DNA of 64,000 bases from Flammula alnicola (GCA_015499995.1 JADNRV010000207.1:1-64000); one strand, 5' to 3'; shown: positions 21,619-34,228, counted from the first letter of the stretch. The notes: generated by a model from the sequence alone, not told the origin. A program made the numbers and translations.

Positions 21619-22545
21619 ATGCGTTTCTCAATCGCTGCTGCTGCCACTCTCCTTTCTGTTGTTTCCGTCCAGGCTGTCGACCATCTCGTTAAAGTTGGCG
21701 CTAACAGCTCGGTACGTTGATATTCTGCCGCACTGTATACGAATCGATCGTTCATTTTGTTTTCATAGCTCATCTTTGACCCTACAAACATCACTGCTGT
21801 TGCTGGAGACACCATCTCCTTCCAATTGTAAGCCCTTTCCGAATATTTTTCGGTCTTTGAGGAACTAATCTTTTTGGGTATTCAGCCAGGGCAAGAACCA
21901 CGTTAGTTTTTTCAACTCTGGCTCATCCAGGTATCAATATGCTGATTTCTTGTCTCACTTCTATAGTCGGTTACCCAGTCAACGTTTGCCAGCCCATGCG
22001 TGAAGATGACCACACCGACCGCCGGTGTCGACTCTGGCTTCATGCCCGTCGCGAGCGGCGCTACTCAACTTCCTCAGTGGACAATCACCGTTTCCAACGC
22101 GACAGCCCCTCTGTGGTTCTTCTGTGCTCAAACAGCGCCAGTGAGGTGAGAATATACCGACTCACCTCAGTCACGTTCGTCAATGTCTGATATATTTTCT
22201 TTAGCCATTGTGGATCGGGAATGGTGTTCGCCGTCAACGCACCACCGGCCAAGACATTTGCTCAATTCCAGGTAAGATCCACCCCGTCGCTAGAGTGTTG
22301 CGTTATAGGGTGCTCATTGAACACCTATTTTTAAGGCTGCTGCTAAGGCTACTGCCGGAAACTCGACTGCTGCTACCCCTTCAGCCTCCGCATCTGGCTC
22401 TTCTGGCTCTGGCGCGGCGGCTTCAGGCGTCAGCGCCTCTACACCCGCTGCCTCATCCACCACCGCAAAGAGCGGCGCGCTCAGACTCGGCGGCAGTGCC
22501 GCTGGTGTTCTGACCGTCGCTGCTCTTTTCGTTGGATTGCTGTAA
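21619..22545 (+). CDS. Secreted cupredoxin-like, GPI-type serine-rich protein
   Basis: Starts at ATG 21619 with a signal peptide (RFSIAAAATLLSVVSVQA). The exons then give VDHLVKVGANSS, LIFDPTNITAVAGDTISFQF, a 16-nt microexon (21886..21901, QGKNH), SVTQSTFASPCVKM..., PLWFFCAQTAP, and HCGSGMVFAVNAPPAKTFAQFQ. This is a cupredoxin fold. The type-1 copper ligands are visible as the His in GKNHS, the Cys in FFCAQ, the His in PHCG and the Met in SGMVF. A Ser/Ala/Thr-rich stalk follows. The C-terminus is hydrophobic (AAGVLTVAALFVGLL), preceded by small residues, as expected for a GPI anchor. Such proteins are common at fungal cell surfaces; their redox partner is unknown. Stop TAA at 22543-22545. Confidence 0.8.
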
Positions 22546-23028
22546 ACATGAGAACTGAGTTTTTTGCAGTATGATGCATTTTAGGCTAAAATTCGAGTGT
22601 AGTAGGGTACATTAATAGCTACATCAATTTTGAGTTGGCTTTCTCTCTCTTTTCACGCTCGTGAATTGGACTCGATCTGATAAATGGACGAAGACCTATA
22701 AGTATTTTGCCGCAAAACTTTTGAACTTAAGTGACGGAAGAAGTTGAAACCACGTTCATCGTTTGCTCACAGTAATTATTCATCGTTGAATGCTGAATTT
22801 TATTAAGTATGTATTCCATCGGACCATCCTACGCAGAACGAGCTAGAGCCCAAGCAATGAATACATACATCATGAGTAAGGTGCATCAGCCTCGCTTGAT
22901 TAGATAAACATGAACAAATGGCTTAGCACAAGGAGCAGGTTGGCTTGAACCGCTCGTTTGCGGATAACTACCAGTCTTCTACCGCAGTCACTAAAGCTCT
23001 CGCCGCTACGACTCTCCACCTTGTGAAT
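22546..23028. other. Intergenic
   Basis: 3' UTR of the cupredoxin gene and promoter of the myotubularin gene. No coding pattern was seen. Confidence 0.5.
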
Positions 23029-26023
23029 ATGGACGCGATTAGGGTCTCCAAGGTAAATTAACCATCGGGACATTCGAAAGGATTTCAATGATTAAGCTTG
23101 GACTTAGGTGGAGCAAGTCGTATTCGCGAAATCCGGATCGATTTCAAAGGGCACAATTCATCTGACCGCCCACCATATCATATTCCGATACGATGATGAA
23201 GGAGAGAAGGAAATGTGGGTGAGTGATCCTGCTGTTGCTCGCTGATACCGCTAACGAGACATCCACAGATGCCATATCCCTTGATATCCTTGGTCAATCG
23301 CCTTCCGCAGACCCTGCAAGGCCAATCTCAGCTCAACTTCCACACACGAACGTTTGAGTCGTTTTCGCTCACATTCAAGCGGGACTCTGACGCGAGCGAT
23401 GTGTTTGAGAGCGTGAAGGAGCTGACTGTGGCCAGTAAGTTATCTCATTATTCCATCTGTCATGAAGCCTTTACCCACTCTGTACAGTGTCTGTCACGCA
23501 GCTTTATGCATTCTTCTACACGCCTACTCCTCCTTTCCCTACGACTGATGGATGGACTTTGTACTCTCCTCGGGATGAATACATCCGGATGGGCGTGGGT
23601 ACCCGTTCAAAGGCATGGCGGTTTACAGACCTCAATAAAGACTATTCAGTGCGTCCGTCAAGTGCGCATCATGCATTAAGATGTTGACATTCTTATATCT
23701 CCAGTTTTGCCCCACGTACCCTGCGCGTCTTGTCGTGCCAACAAGGATCAGTGATACTACGCTCCAATATGCTTCCAAGTACCGCAGCAAATGCCGAATA
23801 CCAATTCTGAGCTACCTTCATTGGGCGAACTTTGTACGTCTAGTTAACATATTTAATGTTCCGTCTCTGACGGTATATTTTCTTGCTCAGGGAAGCATTA
23901 CCCGGTCGAGTCAACCAATGGTTGGCATCACCCAAAGCAGATCAGTACAGGACGAGAAACTCATTGAAGCTATCTTTCAATCGCATTGGTCGCCCGAATC
24001 TCGAGTTTCAAATGCAAATGTATATGGTGCCACCCCCACAAACCTCATCATCGATGCCCGACCGACGGTCAATGCCGTAGCGAACACAGCCAAAGGCGCC
24101 GGCACTGAGAATATGGACTATTACAAGGAAGGCAAGAAAGTCTACCTTGGAATTGACCACATCCACACAATGCGAGAATCGCTGGCGAAGGTTGTCGAAG
24201 CTCTCAGGGAAGCAGACCAACTGCTTGCGAGTATCAACAACGACCTTCCGGATCAAGTTACAGGACTTGCGGTCCTAGACAAACACGCATTAAGGCGGTC
24301 GGGTTGGCTGCGCCACTTATCCGCCATCCTGGAGGGCACGCTCATTATCACGAAGAATGTTCACGTTAACTCGTCGCATGTTTTGATCCACTGTTCCGAT
24401 GGATGGGACCGTACCTCCCAACTGTCTGCTTTGACCCAACTCTGCCTTGACCCTTTCTACCGCACCATACGCGGATTTGAAATCTTGATCGAGAAGGACT
24501 GGTTATCCTTTGGCCATAAATTCCTGGACCGTTGTGGGCACCTTTCCTCTGAAAAGTTTTTCTTGTCGCCCAGCGGAGATGCGAACCCTGGCAGTGGAGC
24601 TGAAGCTGCGCAGGCATTTTTGGCTTCGATGCAAAACAGATTCGCTTCCCAGAGTCACATCAAGGAGACCAGTCCAGTTTTTCATCAATTCTTGGAATCG
24701 GTTCGGCAACTTCAACGCCAGTTTCCCGAACGCTTCGAGTTCAACGAACGATTTTTGCGTCAACTCTATTATCATCTCTATTCCTGTCAATTCGGAACCT
24801 TCCTTTTCAACTGTGAGCGTGAACGCAAAGTAGGGGACGGTGGCCTACCTGCAATCGAACGCACTGTGAGTGTGTGGGACTTCTTCAACTCTCCTGCAGA
24901 AATGGCACAGAACCGTAACGCTGCTTACGACTCGACACTGGACGACCCTACCAAGCGCACCCCCGAAGCTGACATGGGTGTTTTGTTCCCAAACCCGAAG
25001 GATGTGCGGTTTTGGCATGAGCTTTATGGGCGGACGGATGAGGAGATGAACGCAAGGTTTGTGTCGGCTCAAGCACGCGATGCGGAGCTTGTTGGTCCGA
25101 CGGATAGTTCTGATGATGATGCAGTCATTCAAGAATCAAGCACACTCGACGCTTTCCAAGGTTCAGGCTTAGGCGCAAAGCAGTCGATACTGCCTGACAA
25201 GATGGCTAGCTCCTTGAATGTGCTGCAAGTTCCAGGAAGACGATCTTCTCCGGGTATCGGGACGAGTCTTCGAGAAATATCTTCCTCCCTTCCTGACCTC
25301 ACCTCCTCTCATTCTACTCCAAGTAGAAGTGCCAACTATACTCCCACTCCGTTAGGTGGCGCACCAACAAGACCACAGAGCTCGCAGTTGCCAACACAGA
25401 ATCTATTAAACACTCCCATTTGGTCGCGTGCAAAGCCACCAGACATGTTATCGGGTGGTGGTGTCAAATCAGTTTGGGGCAAGCTCTCTTCAAATGCATC
25501 TGCTGCCTTCTCAGTTGTGCAGGACGCTTATGCGGGTGTGGCCAAAGACTTGATGAACACAGGTCAAGGCGAAGATACGTCAGAGAAGACTTCGGAATTG
25601 AAGGGACGGGACGCTCTCAGTGCATGGGGGCAGGATCGACCTTCTTCGCCTGCTCGATCCTCGTCATTACAACGAGCTCCTGTTACGATGGCCAATCCAT
25701 GGTCTACGCCTCATTCATCTACTCATCACTTGTCGATATTTGAAGAAAATCCTTGGGGTGCGCCATCGGAACCTGAACCTGAACCACAGACACCCATTCG
25801 CGTCCGAAAGCAATCTTCAACTATTCAGCCGACAAGTCCACTCCCTCTGGATCCCACTATTGGCACCATTCCCACAACATCTGCTCGCAGAGCGACAGGA
25901 TCAAGATTGCCTTCGTCACAAGGTCGCAATTCACCGCAGCCTGATGCAAGGCGCGCCCCTCACTCAACCGCTCAATCCTCCAAAAGTGATAATTCTGACC
26001 CTCTTGGAGTAGGACTGCTGTAA
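23029..26023 (+). CDS. Myotubularin-family phosphoinositide 3-phosphatase
   Basis: About six exons, ATG 23029 (MDAIRVSK) to TAA 26021-26023, roughly 900 residues. Residues about 1-130 form a PH-GRAM domain (GTIHLTAHHIIFRYDDEGEK, then SFSLTFKRDSDASDVFESVK). The phosphatase domain follows, with YASKYRSKCRIPILSYLHW, NLIIDARPTVNAVANTAKGAG and the active-site loop HCSDGWDRT; the catalytic Cys is near residue 365 and the Arg six residues later. All residues of the CSDGWDR signature are present, so it should be active on PI3P and PI(3,5)P2 at endosomes and vacuole, as for yeast Ymr1. The C-terminal about 250 residues are Ser/Pro-rich and disordered. The first exon is very short, and the start was chosen as the only ATG in frame after an upstream TAG. 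Confidence 0.88.
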
Positions 26024-26171
26024 GTATAATGGACTGTATACGTAGAAAGTATTGTATTTCTTCTTGTGACTGTTACTTGCAATTTCACTGCTTCCTTCGC
26101 ACACGACGACGACCGTGGCTGGCCATCGCCGCTGAGTTGGGTTCCCTGAGACTTTTCTGTTGTTGCTCCTT

Positions 26172-26591
26172 TGTCGGAAACTTCCAGAATGCCTGATAAG
26201 GCCGAAATCTTAATAATATTCAGGTTTCTAATCAGGCCTGAACAGGGGAGGAGTTAGCATGATCAGGTGACTGCATTTTGCATGATTAGGTAAATTATGC
26301 GTGATAAGAGGAGCGCTTTATGAACAGGAAGATTTATTTATTTCGCCAACATGGAGGCTCGAACCAAAAGTTTCTAGACTACACTTTATGTAATGTAGTC
26401 ACCGAACTTACTGACGATCAAAACCACTGAGTCAAAGGGCTGATGGAAATCAAATCCTAGCCCACAATATATCTAACAGCCACTCAAACGTACCCTGAAC
26501 AGGCTAACTCCTACCCTTATCAGGCCTGATCAGAGAAGCCCAATATTATCGGCATTATCGGCTTGATAAGGCATTCTGGAAGTTTCCGACA
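26172..26591. mobile_element. Small inverted-repeat element (MITE-like)
   Basis: The two ends are inverted copies: TGTCGGAAACTTCCAGAATG at the left and its complement at the right, about 22 bases identical before they diverge. Inside, a second inverted pair occurs (GGAGTTAGC / GCTAACTCC with TCAGGCCTGA nearby). The 420-bp length, AT-rich core and absence of a transposase fit a non-autonomous DNA element. No convincing target duplication is visible beyond TT on both sides. It lies between the myotubularin and SAM synthetase genes, so it separates one gene's 3' end from the next promoter. Confidence 0.6.
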
Positions 26592-26896
26592 TTGGGAGTC
26601 CTTGCCAGGTGTTCAATAGGGTTTATTCAACCCCTGCACATCAGATGCATGTCCCTCTATAGCTAGGGTCAGTATCCAATCATCAATAATCGTCGTGCAC
26701 TGTCGTACGGTTGTGTGTAGAATCTGTAGATAAAATGATCGCCGAATAATAACATTGGTGCAGATTGGCCAGATGGCGTGATATAGAACGATAAGTTTAC
26801 GTAAGGCACAACTTAAGAAGATAAATTTGAAAGTTGAAAATCGATACAACATCCTTTCCCTTCCCATAACCCTCATCCTCATCACCGCCCTACAAA
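26592..26896. other. Promoter region of the SAM synthetase gene
   Basis: Contains ATAAATTTG at about 26821 and a C/T-rich stretch (CTTTCCCTTCCC) just before the ATG, typical of a highly expressed fungal gene. No gene was seen. Confidence 0.4.
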
Positions 26897-28358
26897 ATGG
26901 CCCCCAACGGACAAGCTGTTCGCGCCGCCCTCCCTACTGGTCACTTTTTGTTCACCTCCGAGTCCGTTGGTGAAGGTCACCCAGGTATGTCGTCGGACGC
27001 GTTCAATTTTTTAAAATTTAGAGCTCACAACAAAATCAGATAAAATCTGTGACCAGGTCTCCGATGCCATTGTATGTGCTTTATACTACTTTCATAGTTC
27101 CCTTGGCTCATGGAATCCCTTCTCCGACGCGTTTAGCTCGATGCCTGCCTTGCCGAGGACCCTTTCTCCAAGGTTGCCTGCGAAACTGCCTCTAAGACCG
27201 GCATGATTATGGTCTTCGGTGAAATTACCACCAAAGCCAAGCTCGACTACCAGAAGGTCATCCGTGATACCATTAAGCAAATCGGATACGACGACTCCTC
27301 CAAGGGTTTCGACTACAAGACTTGCAATATCCTTGTCGCCATCGAACAGCAGTCCCCCGACATTGCCCAGGGCTTGGACCACGGCAACCTCGAGGACCAC
27401 GGTGCTGGTGATCAGGGTATCATGTTCGGTTATGCTACCGATGAGACTGAGGAATTCATGCCTCTGACGATCATGCTTGCCCACAAGCTCAACGCCGCCA
27501 TGGCTGTTGCCCGCCGCTCTGGTGAGCTCGGATGGCTCCGACCTGACTCGAAGACTCAAGTCACCATCGAGTACAAGAAGGAAGGTGGCGCCACCATTCC
27601 TCTCCGCGTCGACACCGTCGTCATCTCTACCCAGCACGCTGAGGAGATCTCGACCGCAGACCTCCGCAAGGAGATCCTCGAGAAAATTGTCAAGAGGGTC
27701 ATCCCTGCCAACCTCCTTGATGACAGGACCGTCTACCACGTAAGTTCCAACGCTCCTCTATTATGTACTTTTCTCATGAAGACGTAACAGATCCAACCCT
27801 CTGGCCGTTTCGTTATTGGAGGCCCTCAAGGTGATGCTGGATTGACTGGCCGTAAGATCATCGTCGACACCTACGGTGGATGGGGTGCTCATGGAGGGGG
27901 AGCCTTCTCTGGAAAGGATTTCTCCAAGGTCGATCGTTCAGCTGCCTACACTGCTCGCTGGATCGGTAAGTTGCGTTTTCTAATATCAATCATTACTGTC
28001 CCTGACTTTCTTGTCTCATAGCCAAGTCCCTCGTTGCTGCTGGCCTCGCCCGCCGCTGCTTGGTGCAGCTGTCATATGCCATCGGTGTTGCCGAGCCCCT
28101 GTCGATCTACGTTGACACCTACGGCACTGGCAAGAAGACTGACGAGGAGCTCGTCGACATTATCCGCAAGAACTGGGATCTCCGACCTGGTGTCATTGGT
28201 AAGAGTACCGCTCATGGGTAATGCCATCTTAAACTGACAACTTGTCCGTAGTCCGTCAACTCGACCTCCAAAAGCCCCAGTACCTCAAGACTGCTTCCTA
28301 CGGACACTTCGGCAACCCCGACTACACATGGGAGAAGCCCAAGCAGCTCAAGCTTTAA
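26897..28358 (+). CDS. S-adenosylmethionine synthetase
   Basis: Six exons, ATG 26897 ([18 protein letters not shown]) to TAA 28356-28358, about 400 residues. It makes S-adenosylmethionine from methionine and ATP in the cytosol. Signatures are complete: [20 protein letters not shown] (split by an intron), [13 protein letters not shown], the methionine-loop region [11 protein letters not shown], and the glycine-rich [19 protein letters not shown]. The C-terminus [17 protein letters not shown]...WEKPKQLKL is the usual eukaryotic end. Codon use is strongly biased to C-ending codons (GTC, CTC, AAG), pointing to high expression. A very short exon around 27040-27072 ([11 protein letters not shown]) sits between two small introns. 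Confidence 0.96.
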
Positions 28359-28904
28359 GCTTCCTGGACACACTACGGCTGGACATGCTTTATTTTTCTC
28401 TTGGTTTATCATCGCTTTGCATCGGAAGTTCATCCTTCCGCTCATTTATTTCACCACCCCGCATTGTTCTATAGATACCACTGTCACGACATCCCACACA
28501 TATACTCTGACGACCCACAATGTAGATTACGATGCTACCGTCTTCGTAGTAGAAAAACGTAATATGTAGTTTTGAAAAGGATCGAGAGCGTTCAACCGTC
28601 TCTCCATCCTTCCACCTGTTGCAAATTGCAATCATAACAGTCATTCCCTATATGCTTCATGTCTTAAATTTTTGTGCAAGAGCGCAGTAAGTGCCCCCGC
28701 CCCCGAACGGAAAGCCGTACGCGAGAAAAAGTGGACCTGACGCACGTGCGCTTGCTGATCGGATGCAGTGATTTCCTGTTCCGGATCATCGATGCCAAAA
28801 ATTTCTGGTATACGCCTTGGTTGGTAGATCTTGGCTACACACAATTGGTTCTACTTTAGAACACCCTATCCCAAGGTGCGCGTGTCTGTTCTTGGGCCTT
28901 TAAA
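28359..28904. other. Intergenic
   Basis: 3' UTR of the SAM synthetase gene and promoter of the PurF gene. No coding pattern was seen. Confidence 0.5.
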
Positions 28905-30985
28905 AGTATGTCCATTTTTCTTTCCCAGATAATCTTGATTCTGACTGACTTGTTACAGTGTGCGGAATTCTTGGATTATTGCTGCATGATCCATCAGTAG
29001 ATGCCGCTCCAGAGATCTGTGAAGGTCTCTCTCTCCTCCAGCACAGGGGCCAGGACGCGTGTGGAATTATCACCTGTGGTCCCAAAGGGCGATTTTACCA
29101 ATGTAAAGCAAATGGCATGGTCCGCGATATCTTCGATGCCAATTCAATATCTCGTTTGGTCGGCGGAATGGGCGTTGGACACGGTGAGTGGCTATCAATT
29201 GAATCTGAAAGGGTGTGCCACTCAATATTCTGGTTGATAGTCCGTTATCCCACTGCTGGAAGTTTTAACAATGCTGAAGCACAACCATTCTATGTCAACT
29301 CTCCCTACGGAATCGTTTTCGCTCATGTACGCTCATTGCCTTTGTTTCTGCTTCGAATGTCTGTAATGCTTACAGGAATTTTACAGAATGGAAATCTCAT
29401 CAACACTTCATCGCTAATGCAATTCATGGACCATACCGCACATCGACACATCAACACGGCGTCGGATTCAGAACTACTACTCAACATCTTTGCGTACAAC
29501 CTTCAACAAACCGGAAAGTTTCGAATTAACGAGGAGGATATCTTCACCGCCATTGGGGGCATGATGAAGCAGGTGAAGGGAGCTTATGCATGTGTTGCGA
29601 TGCTTGCAGGGTTTGGGATCATCGCATTCCGCGATCCTAATGGCATCCGACCAGTCGGCGTCGCTACGAGAAAGTCGGGGGCCGGACATGACTACATTAT
29701 CTCGAGCGAAAGCGTCGTCGCGGATGCCGGAGGGTTCACCGACTGGCAAGACGTTAACCCTGGTACGTTTTTTTCCCTCTGGCTCCCCGCCGCCTCCGGG
29801 TCTGACCGATCTCGGGACTTAGGTGAAGCTGTTATCATCACGCGGAATGGTATTTCCCGGCGGCAAATCGCTCCCCCTGCTACCTTCGCCCCGGACATCT
29901 TCGAATTCGTCTATTTCGCGCGTCCGGATTCCGTCATTGATGGTATCAGCGTGTACCGAAGCCGCATGGCCATGGGTGACGCCCTGGCAGACAAGGTACA
30001 GGCTGTGTTGAAGGAGGCGAACATCGAGATTGATGTTGTCATTCCAGTATGGTTCCTTTTTCCCCCCTGTCTCGAGACGTCCTCTTAACGTGAACTGTTG
30101 CATTTAGGTGCCTGATACTTCGAGAGTTGCTGCGTTGAATCTGGCACAGAAACTACAACTGCCATACCGTGAAGGTTTCATCAAGAATAGATATGTCGGC
30201 CGGACGTTCATCATGCCAGGACAGCAGATGAGGTAATCTATCCTCCTTCCTCCTCTCTATGTTTAACTCGTGTAACATGCTTTAATAGGAAAAAGAACGT
30301 GCGAAGAAAGCTCAACGCTATGGCTTTAGAATTTGTAGACAAAAATGTGCTCATCGTTGACGGTGGGTCTTCACTAATTTGCGTGAGCGAAGCTTTACGT
30401 TACATTGACCACTAGATTCCATTGTCCGAGGGACAACCTCGAAAGAGATCGTGCAAATGGCAAAAGATGTGGGCGCAAAGAAGGTGATTGTGGCGAGCTG
30501 CGCCCCACCTATCCGGTCAGCAAAGCAACATGGCTGATATTCAACTCGGTGACTGATTATCCGTTAGCTATCCAAATGTGTACGGTATCGACATGCCCTC
30601 GCGCAAGGAACTCGTCGCGCATGGAAGGGACGACGCGGAAATCGCGTCCGCCATCGGTGCCGACCTCGTCATCTTCCAGACGCTGCCTGACCTCGTGGAC
30701 TCGGTGCGGCAACTGAAGCCCTCTATTACCAACTTTGACTGCTCTGTCTTCACTGGCGAATACGTCACAGGTGGCGTCGACGAGGAGTATCTGCATCACC
30801 TGGAGAGCCTGCGGGCTGATAACATCCGAGGCAAGTTGAATCTGAGTCTCGGCGCTCTCACGGGCGCCAATGGAGGCGTCAACGGAACGGGCAACGACAA
30901 CGAGTTCAGGACGCGCTCGAGCACACCTGTGAACGGATCAGACGATACTGTTGGCCTCCACAACTCATGGAATACACATTCTTGA
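28905..30985 (+). CDS. Amidophosphoribosyltransferase (PurF/Ade4)
   Basis: First committed step of purine synthesis: PRPP plus glutamine to phosphoribosylamine. The start codon is split: A at 28905, intron 28906..28958 (GTATGT...TTACAG), then TG at 28959-28960, giving MCGILGLLL. No other ATG is in frame close upstream, and Cys2 is the required N-terminal nucleophile once Met is removed, so this start is compelling. The glutaminase domain has [18 protein letters not shown] and [11 protein letters not shown]. The transferase domain has [31 protein letters not shown] and the PRPP loop [16 protein letters not shown], interrupted by an intron after LIVD. The tail after [17 protein letters not shown] is Gly/Asn/Ser-rich. 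Stop TGA 30983-30985. Confidence 0.95.
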
Positions 30986-32075
30986 TTGGATTGATTGATA
31001 GAAGATAAAAGGATTTTGTCCACCATATAGACTGTTGTTACATTATCATGTCACTTATGTTGCGTAAAGTAAACTGTAAATTGTATGATATTATCTAGTC
31101 GTGCTCCTATGACAATATCGATATTTGAATTGCAGGATTCGATGTCTTCAATAGTGTGTTCGTTTAGCTCCCTACCGTTCCCTTTGGCTGGCGTCAATCT
31201 ATTTTTCTTTCGCACTTACGCACTGCATGCACGCGCACAAGAACTCAGAAACTCAGAACAGCTCAAGGGGCGTCTTCATTTAACCTACACAACTTCTATG
31301 TACAAGAAACGAAAAACCGGAAGGGAAAAAAATCCCAAAAGGAGAGGAAGGACGGAGGGAGAGGAAACCGTAAACTGGGTACAAATACAAGTGTGTGCAG
31401 TATGCCTATGCACAAAAAGAGGAACAGAGGTATAGTGATGTGGAAAGGACGCTCGAAGGAGACGCAGACTAGCATGGGGTGTGCCAGTGGCGGGTAGTAT
31501 AATATGTGATAATAGTAATCTACAATAAAATAAGTAGTAGCAGAGAGTATCAGTCGTGCAAGGCAAGGCAGGGTAAAAAGATATAATGTGTTTGAGAGAA
31601 TCTGTTACTGTTGTATCGATGAATGAATGAAGAATCATAATCATGAAGGGATGGATAAGAATCGAATCAAGTGTCAAGGCAGTCAGGACCGAGGAACGAG
31701 GAAGGCCCCTCCAGCATTATGTCAGGAGCGCTAGGCCAAAGAGAAAGAGCTGTCACCGCGGGGCTGAAGGTCGAAAATTAGAGTACTGTCCCAGTACTAA
31801 CGAGAAGATGATGATGCTGTTGGTAGTGGCGAAGACGAAGACGAAGACGAAGGATTTGTCGTTACAGTGAGGAAGGACACCAGAGAGATGTCAAAAGGAA
31901 GGAAAGAAAGGAGTGAGAGTGCGAGGGGCACAAACAGAGATAATAAGGATATCGTGGTTTAATCATGATCCAAGGACCCATAGTCGTGGGCGCAGTATCG
32001 TCAGAGGGGGACATTGAGACAAAGGAGAAAGAGGAGGGGTAGAAGTGTGGAGACGGAAGAGGCGAAAAACCTCGA
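30986..32075. other. Intergenic, convergent 3' ends
   Basis: A long 3' region between the PurF gene and the minus-strand arrestin-like gene. Purine-rich on the plus strand (GAAGAC repeats near 31830-31850). No gene or inverted repeat was noticed. Confidence 0.45.
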
Positions 32076-33998
32076 TCACAGAGTCGATTCAGTAGAAGCC
32101 TCAAGCTGGTGCATGTCCACAGCTACATCCTGCACCACCACGGGCGTATGCCTCTTCTCCGCATCGCCATCGATCCCATTCATGTCGTGGTACACATTTA
32201 CGTTCGCGTTTGTGTTCGTCGATGCAGTAGCAGCCGAATCCGAAACAGACACATCGACGAGCGGAGTACTAGAAGAGGTGATCGCGTCCGACCGAGGAGT
32301 GTAGAGAGGTAGAGGCGTCGAATAATCAATCCTGCGCTCGCCGTTCGAGTCGTATAGCTGCGAATACACCGGCAGATTCACCAAAGCAGTCGCTGACTCT
32401 GCTGAAGCAGCAGTAGCTCTAGCAGCAGCAGCGGCTCTATGCGCAACCCTCGCAAACGTAACCGGCACCTTAAAGCTCAACTTCTCCCTCGCCACCCTTC
32501 CGCCCTGGCCCTCCAAATCATACGTGCACGTCAACGACACCGCAAGCTCATGCAACGCGCTATAAAGCGGACTATTCCCACTCGGCCTCAGGGCCTTCGC
32601 GCCCGCCCACTGCAACCCCTCATGCTCTACCTCTTCCGAGTCGTACTTGCCCCAGCTGCCCGACGCCGTGCGCCGCACAAATGGCACCGTCGTGTCCATC
32701 GTGTACCACGACTGCGTCCCGCCCGGCACCGCGTCGCCGGAGAAGACGTAGTTGTCCGCCGCGAGTTTGTACTGCCCGCTCTCTTCTGCGGGGAGCAGGG
32801 AGAAGGTGCGGCACACGGACTCGGAGTTGCTGGACGAGACGTACAGCCCGACGTCGTAGATGGAGCTGATCGGGTGTGGGTCGCGCAGAGGCCGATTCGG
32901 GGGCTGCATGTCCTTGGGTGGGAGTGGGAAGCGTGAGAGGAACGCGGAGGAGGGTCGGTAACTATGATACATTGGAAAGACAATGTTGGTTAATTTGGAA
33001 CAATGTTTGTACTCTAGGTACGTACCGGCATTTTTCCTGTTGGATAATGTCGATAGTGACTTCTGTCACTTGCAGCTTCTTGCATTCCTCCTCGCCCAGG
33101 TCCTTTGTGCGTAGGCGGAGGGTCAAGGGCAGGAGACTGTCGTTGACGTCGATGTACGCAGGTACTGAGGCCAGTACTTGGATCTTCGACAGCACGTCCT
33201 GCGGTATCCTCTCTTTGTCCTGGCCATCCTTAGACGAGGACGTCGAAGTAGAGTTGACGAGGTAATTCAACGTCGCCGGTTCAGTGATCTCTGCTGTTGG
33301 AGCTGAAATAAAGCGGGAAATGGTGATAGACCGCTGTGCCTCGGACGATCTCACGCGAGACCGGAACGGGGCACACAGAGATGCAAAGCTCCATGACGAA
33401 GAGCCCTCCTCCTCTTCGATGTTGGTAAATTTTGCAGTGGCGTATAACGCGTAGCGAGTACCTATTTCCTCCATGCCGAGGATCGTCGTAGGAGGTAACC
33501 ATCCCGGAATGGGTATATTGAATATGACATTCCACACACCTGAAATTAAATAACAAGTTACGACAGGCGTAAGTATATACACTCCACCTAATGCACGCAC
33601 GGCGGAAATAAAGAGAGAGGCATGCGTACATGGTTCATTAGCGTCCTCATGGCCTTCATTAGAGAGCTCGATGGGGGTCGAGGGGGCGAGTTGGCGGGCT
33701 ATAGAACATAGACGCAGAGACGAGTAACCCGTACTCGGGGTGAAGATCTCGGACTGGCCCTCGAAGGTGAGGGTAACGGACTGGAGGAGCAAGCGGGCGG
33801 TCCTGCGTGCCTCGAAGAGCGAGTAGGGCGACGAGACTGATATGGATATGTGTCCCGAGAGGGAATAGGCAGAACTGCGGCGGCGAGTAAGTACTTGAAC
33901 AACGCCGAGATGAACAATAGAGGACACTACCTAGAGTCTAGCTCGCCGTACATGTTGAGGTCATCGGACAAGGGGTGTATTGAGATTGTGAGGGACAT
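32076..33998 (-). CDS. Arrestin-like domain protein
   Basis: Four main exons on the minus strand, ATG 33998 (MSLTISIHPLSDDLNMYGEL) to TGA 32076-32078. The N-terminal half reads as an arrestin-like beta-sandwich: YSLSGHISISVSSPYSLFEARRTARLLLQSVTLTFEGQSEIFT, then VWNVIFNIPIPGWLPPTTIL and RYALYATAKFTN. A second sandwich with LPLTLRLRTKDL and VTEVTIDIIQQEKCR follows. The last 200 residues are low-complexity, Ala- and Ser/Thr-rich. Fungal alpha-arrestins recruit HECT-type ubiquitin ligases to membrane transporters. I did not see a clear PPxY motif in the exons I read, so adaptor function is an inference from fold only. Assignment to a named subfamily is not possible by eye. Confidence 0.6.
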
Positions 33999-34228
33999 TG
34001 TTCAGGAGGGGAAGGGGAGACAAAGAGGAGTCGGAGGACAGTGCCTCTATATTTATTGGACAGCCATGTCCTTGTAACAAAAGAGAGACATAATCGTTTG
34101 TCCAAAAAGAATGTCATAATTACCACTCTCGGATTATCACTTGTTTACGTCACACCCACTGAGAACAAAGCGTGCCGTGTCTGGCACTGTCTGCCATTGT
34201 TCTCCGCACATCCGTCGTCGGTAACTAC

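Noticed and set aside
27092..27739. Long minus-strand ORF of 215 codons
   Set aside because: Antisense to the SAM synthetase gene; caused by strong codon bias in that gene.
31285..31677. Minus-strand hydrophobic-looking ORF
   Set aside because: Low-complexity purine/pyrimidine bias in a 3' region gives false hydrophobic translations; no homology pattern or splice support.
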